Source of the DNA: Pseudomonadota bacterium
Lineage (GTDB): Bacteria > Desulfobacterota > Desulfovibrionia > Desulfovibrionales > Desulfovibrionaceae
Assembly: GCA_023417745.1 (NCBI GenBank)
Contig: JAEZEM010000450.1
Location: 1-9,108 of the forward strand
Length of the DNA stretch: 9,108 nucleotides
Direction of reading: 5' to 3'
The translations under genes and the position numbers were made by a program. The notes beneath the pieces were generated by a model. That model saw only the letters and a program-made list of their open reading frames with translations. It ran no database searches and was not told the DNA's origin. Each line of letters opens with the position of its first letter. The stretch's first letter is position 1. This document shows positions 6,137-9,108 of this stretch, piece by piece.

Positions 6137-6967
6137 ATGGATTGTATCGTGTCCACTGATATGACGGACGTTCCCGAACAGAATGAGGAACATGGCGAGA
6201 ACCCGCTGGCCCATTGCCGCATCCTGGGCGTGTATTCCCTGGTCAAGGCGGCAGGTACCGGCCACGGAGCCACGGCCCGCACCTACGAGCAAAAAACCCT
6301 CTGGTTCGTTCGCCGCACCGAGGACGATGAATACGTCGTCCAGGCCCTCAACGCCAACTCCGTTCCCTCGGGACCGCTGAACAGCATTTCCAAGGGGGAG
6401 TTCATCAAGAATTATACTCCAGAAGTCGGGTATTACGAGAAACGTTGCCGGCCGTTCATTGATTCCCTCCAGAAAAAGCTGGATCAGGCCGACAAGTATC
6501 TGGCCGCCGACGATCTGGACGCGGCGGAAAAGGAATTCTGCAAGGCCCTGCTCCTGGACGAAAAGCACCCCAAATCCAACATCGAACTCGGCAAGATCCA
6601 CATGCAAAAGGGCGACGGCAAGAAGCTGACCGCGGCCCTGGGCCGGCTCATGAGCAACGACGCCATCTTCCAGGAGCAGGAGCGTCATCTGTTTAACGAG
6701 TTCGGCATCAGCCTGCGCAAGGAAAAGCACTTCGCCGAAGCCATCGCCTTCTACGGCAAGGCCCTGGAGCACAATGGCGACGACGCCCATCTGCATTTCA
6801 ACATTGCCCGCGCCCTGGCCGAATCCGGCAATCTCGAAGGGGCCGTTACGCATCTGGAAACCGCCCTGTCCCTGGACGCCGGCTTCGAGGCGGCGCTCAA
6901 ATACCGTGACTACCTGGCCAAAAACGGCGTGCCCGGGGCCACGCCCGAGGCGGGAGCGCCACAATGA
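6137..6967 (+). CDS. TPR-repeat protein of unknown function
   Basis: A 276-residue soluble protein with no signal peptide or membrane segment. Residues about 25-100 form a compact N-terminal region (HCRILGVYSL onward, with LWFVRR and EYVVQALNANS) that I do not recognise. From about 113 onward it is helical with tetratricopeptide repeats: one near 113-146 (ADKYLAADDLDAAEKEFCKAL), a degenerate stretch, then clear repeats near 183-216 (FAEAIAFYGKALEHNGDD) and 217-250 (NIARALAESGNLEGAVTHLE). TPRs mediate protein-protein contacts, so it may be an adaptor or scaffold; no catalytic motif is visible. The stop overlaps the start of the PilZ gene by four bases (ATGA), so the two are probably translated together and may share a task. 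The start is uncertain: neither the ATG at 6137 nor the in-frame ATG at 6161 has a recognisable Shine-Dalgarno sequence, and a GTG at 6149 is also possible. Confidence 0.8.
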   Translation: MDCIVSTDMTDVPEQNEEHGENPLAHCRILGVYSLVKAAGTGHGATARTYEQKTLWFVRRTEDDEYVVQALNANSVPSGPLNSISKGEFIKNYTPEVGYYEKRCRPFIDSLQKKLDQADKYLAADDLDAAEKEFCKALLLDEKHPKSNIELGKIHMQKGDGKKLTAALGRLMSNDAIFQEQERHLFNEFGISLRKEKHFAEAIAFYGKALEHNGDDAHLHFNIARALAESGNLEGAVTHLETALSLDAGFEAALKYRDYLAKNGVPGATPEAGAPQ

Positions 6968-7629
6968 ACGGCCCGGACCTCAACCATTTCCACTGCCCGC
7001 CCGGGGCCAAGGTCATCCTGGAGCTGTCCGGCCTGCCTGACAAGCTGGCTTCGGTCTGCGTGGGCCATGTGCGCGGCCGCTTCGTCGTCACCCAGGCCCC
7101 GGCCGTGCCGGACACCGGCCGCGAGGCCCTCTATCAGCTCCTGTATCCCGACAACACGGCCATCGTGCGCTATCTGCACGAAGGCACGGTGGTGGGCTTT
7201 TCCACCCGGGTCATCCGGTTTATCCAGATTCCCTTTCCCCTGGTCTTTTTCACGTTTCCCAAAAAGCTCGAATCCCACGACCTGCGCCGCCACCCCCGGA
7301 TAGCCTGCTGTCTGCCGGGCCAGGCCTGCGTGGCCGGAGCCGATTTGCCGGGCATGGTCCTGGACCTCAGCCATTCCGGCTGCCTGTTTTCCGCCGCCCT
7401 GCCCGAGACCGCGCCGGCCATGGCCCCGCCCGTGGCCATCGATGACGACGTGCTGCTGCGCTGCGGCCTTTTCGGCCAGTCCCCGGACACGGCCCTGGCC
7501 GGGGTGGTCAAACGCGTTGCCCTGTCCGGCCGCCGACTGGAACTGGGGCTCAAGTTCCGCCAGCTCCCCGACCCGGCCAGGCAGGCCATTGGCTCCTACC
7601 TCGACCAGGCCCTGTCCGTCCTGGGCTGA
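6964..7629 (+). CDS. PilZ-domain protein, predicted cyclic-di-GMP receptor (YcgR-like)
   Basis: A 221-residue protein with a two-part layout. Residues about 12-105 resemble the PilZN/YcgR-N domain (PGAKVILEL, then NTAIVRYLHEGTVVGFSTRV and FPLVFFTFPKKLE). A PilZ domain follows from about 107 to 218. The PilZ cyclic-di-GMP signature is complete: RxxxR as RRHPR (Arg108, Arg112) and DxSxxG as DLSHSG (Asp134, Ser136, Gly139). Proteins of this design act in the cytoplasm as cyclic-di-GMP effectors, often on the flagellar motor, exopolysaccharide or secretion machinery; the target here is unknown. The ATG overlaps the TGA of the TPR gene, which suggests a functional pair in which the TPR protein could be the partner of the PilZ protein (inference). 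There is a GGGAG-type ribosome site a few bases upstream. ftsY follows after 123 bases with its own promoter. Confidence 0.88.
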   Translation: MNGPDLNHFHCPPGAKVILELSGLPDKLASVCVGHVRGRFVVTQAPAVPDTGREALYQLLYPDNTAIVRYLHEGTVVGFSTRVIRFIQIPFPLVFFTFPKKLESHDLRRHPRIACCLPGQACVAGADLPGMVLDLSHSGCLFSAALPETAPAMAPPVAIDDDVLLRCGLFGQSPDTALAGVVKRVALSGRRLELGLKFRQLPDPARQAIGSYLDQALSVLG

Positions 7630-7658
7630 CCGCCGGCCGGCCCGCCGACACGCGGCGG

Positions 7659-7687
7659 TTGCTTCCAGAAAGCCTAAAAGCTATACT
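7659..7687 (+). promoter_or_regulatory. Sigma70-like promoter of ftsY
   Basis: TTGCTT (7659-7664) and TATACT (7682-7687) are separated by exactly 17 bases, giving matches of four and five of six to the consensus hexamers. The predicted start of transcription is near 7694, about 60 bases before the ftsY ATG. The leader contains a GC-rich hairpin, CGCGCC-GTCC-GGCGCG (7695-7710). The site lies just after the PilZ gene, so ftsY can be expressed independently of the TPR-PilZ pair. Confidence 0.7.
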
Positions 7688-7752
7688 TTTTGGCCGCGCC
7701 GTCCGGCGCGCCTGGTTTGCCAACGCCCTTTCGCACAGAAGGATCACGCCCC

Positions 7753-9108
7753 ATGGGTTTTTTTTCCAAGCTCAAGAAATTCTGGACGGCAGACAACGCC
7801 CCGGAAGCCACGGTTCAGCCCGCCGCCGAAGCTCCGACCGAGGTCCCTGCTCCGGCTGCCGAACCCACGCCTGCCCCATCCGAAATTGCGCCCGTCGCCG
7901 CTGATACGGTCGAAACCGCCGCCACGCCGGCAGCGCAACCGGCCCCGCAAGCGCCTGCCGCGACGCAGCCCGCCCCGGCCGTCGCCGCCGATACGGCAGC
8001 TTCGCCTCCGGCAGCCGAGTCGGCGGCTCAGGCCGAGGCCCAAGCCGCAACCGATCTTTCGCCGGCCATCGCGCCGAAACCGGCCGACAGCACACCGCAG
8101 CCTGAACCGACTATCGCACGGGAACCCGCTGCCGCGCCCCAAGCCGCGCGCGAGACGCCGCTTCAGGACTTAGCCGACGTCGAGCCGACGGCTGCGGTCC
8201 AGTCGGCCGCTCTGGCCGAAGCCGCCCCGCCTGTCCAGCCGGAGGCCGCTCCCGAGTCCGAACCGCTGGCCGAGGCGGCCGCGACGCCGCAACCCATGCC
8301 CGAACCGGCTCCCGAGCCTGAACCGACGCCGGTTGCCGCGCCCAAGCCGCAGTCCGTCGCGGCCGAGTCTGAACCCGTCGTCCCCGTGCCGCAGCCGACT
8401 CCCGTGCCGCAGCCGGCAGCGGCGCCCACAGCCCCGGCCGCGCCCTCGGCTGCCGACGAAGCGCCGTGGCGCAACGCCTTGGTCCTGGCCCTGCGCCAAG
8501 CCGAACCCAAGCTGTCCGTCTGGCTCGACGTGCTGCTGGCCGACGTGGACGTGGCCGGGCCGGTCCTGTGGGAACGCCTACGCTTCCTGTTCGAAAGCCT
8601 GGAAGCTCCGGCCGCCGAGGCCGACGCCTTTGTCGCCAAGTTCGCCGACTGGGTGGCGGTCATGGAGTACGACGAGGTGGAGCTGTTCCGCTCCGAACTC
8701 CAGTACCGCCTGGCCCTGGCCCTGGACCTCGAAGACGAGGAAGACGAGCGCAACCGCCTTTTCCTTAAACTTTCCGAAGGGCTGGCCAAGACCAAGGAAC
8801 AGATCGTCAAACGCATCGACGGCCTGCTCGGCCGCCATGCCGTCATCGACGAAGCTTTTTGGGAAGAGCTGGAGGAAATCCTCATCATGGCCGACGTGGG
8901 CTTCGAGCCGGCGGCCAAGCTGCTGGACGCCTTGCGCGACAAGGTCCGCAAACGGGGAACCACCGATCCGGCCGTGTTCAAGGAGATCCTGCGCGAGGAG
9001 TTGGCCGAGATTTTCCGCACCCCCAAGACCATCAAGGCCATCAATCCGCCCGAAGTGGTCATGATGATCGGCGTCAACGGCGTGGGCAAGACCACCACCA
9101 TCGCCAAG
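7753..9108 (+). CDS. ftsY: Signal recognition particle receptor FtsY (5' part, cut by window end)
   Basis: GTPase that docks SRP-bound ribosomes at the inner membrane for co-translational insertion of membrane proteins. The frame is open for 452 codons to the window edge. Domains in order: a short basic-aromatic amphipathic membrane-targeting helix at the start (MGFFSKLKKFW); a low-complexity Ala/Pro/Glu-rich, net acidic linker from about 13 to 236; an extra helical segment from about 237 to 335 (APWRNALVLALRQAEPKLSV to LEDEEDERNR); the SRP54-type N domain from about 337 (LSEGLAKTKEQIV, then IDEAFWEELEEILIMADVGF); and the beginning of the G domain with the P-loop GVNGVGKTTT (Gly440 to Thr449). 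The remaining G-domain motifs lie outside the window. The start has AAGGA at 7739-7743, nine bases before the ATG. SRP54/Ffh is excluded because the N domain is preceded by a membrane helix and acidic linker, the FtsY arrangement. The linker and extra segment make it larger than E. coli FtsY up to the same point. Confidence 0.94.
   Translation, partial: MGFFSKLKKFWTADNAPEATVQPAAEAPTEVPAPAAEPTPAPSEIAPVAADTVETAATPAAQPAPQAPAATQPAPAVAADTAASPPAAESAAQAEAQAATDLSPAIAPKPADSTPQPEPTIAREPAAAPQAARETPLQDLADVEPTAAVQSAALAEAAPPVQPEAAPESEPLAEAAATPQPMPEPAPEPEPTPVAAPKPQSVAAESEPVVPVPQPTPVPQPAAAPTAPAAPSAADEAPWRNALVLALRQAEPKLSVWLDVLLADVDVAGPVLWERLRFLFESLEAPAAEADAFVAKFADWVAVMEYDEVELFRSELQYRLALALDLEDEEDERNRLFLKLSEGLAKTKEQIVKRIDGLLGRHAVIDEAFWEELEEILIMADVGFEPAAKLLDALRDKVRKRGTTDPAVFKEILREELAEIFRTPKTIKAINPPEVVMMIGVNGVGKTTTIAK

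Noticed and set aside
7642..7658. Hairpin CCGCCG-ACACG-CGGCGG after the PilZ gene as an intrinsic terminator
   Set aside because: It has only six base pairs and no T-tract follows. It abuts the ftsY -35 box and is common in such GC-rich DNA.
8163..9107. A 314-codon minus-strand open frame opposite ftsY
   Set aside because: It is a Ser/Ala/Gly-rich antisense shadow of the FtsY linker and N domain, and the plus frame has the family motifs and a good ribosome site.

Overview
The window is high-GC DNA with dense, well-spaced genes. The genes read like those of a sulfate-reducing deltaproteobacterium (Desulfovibrio/Solidesulfovibrio group). That placement is inferred from the style of the NifE/NifN/NifB proteins, the GC-rich codon use and an unusual FtsY; I could not run a database search. 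No phage, insertion sequence, CRISPR array, tRNA or rRNA is visible.

Layout. (1) 47-1498, minus strand: a complete GabD-type succinate-semialdehyde dehydrogenase. It has a good ribosome binding site, a candidate sigma70 promoter and a perfect palindrome just downstream of that promoter. (2) 1499-1878: a divergent intergenic region. Its left part serves gabD and contains a strong dyad and a direct repeat. Its right, AT-rich part is a nearly textbook sigma54-dependent control region for the nif genes: a dyad that could bind an activator, an exact match to the IHF consensus, and a TGGCAC-N5-TTGT -24/-12 promoter. (3) 1879-5897, plus strand: a tight nifE-nifN-nifB operon (4-base overlap, then a 12-base gap), closed by a strong intrinsic terminator at 5940-5978. 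(4) 6137-7629, plus strand: a translationally coupled pair made of a TPR-repeat protein of unknown function and a PilZ-domain (predicted cyclic-di-GMP-binding) protein. (5) 7753 to the window end, plus strand: the 5' part of ftsY (signal recognition particle receptor) behind its own sigma70-like promoter. The open frame is cut by the window edge just after the GTPase P-loop.

How the genes work together. NifB builds the 8Fe-9S-carbide precursor (NifB-co) and the NifEN complex matures it into the iron-molybdenum cofactor, so these three genes form the cofactor-assembly core of nitrogen fixation. The structural genes nifHDK are not in this window and must lie elsewhere if the organism fixes nitrogen. 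The sigma54/IHF architecture predicts induction by an enhancer-binding activator (NifA-like) under nitrogen limitation. gabD and the TPR-PilZ-ftsY block look like ordinary chromosomal neighbours with no evident link to nitrogen fixation.

The least ordinary items are the non-canonical activator dyad upstream of nifE, the cysteine-rich C-terminal tail of NifB, an extra roughly 100-residue segment between the linker and the N domain of FtsY, and the TPR-PilZ pair preceding ftsY. I did not find evidence for a wholly new biological system.
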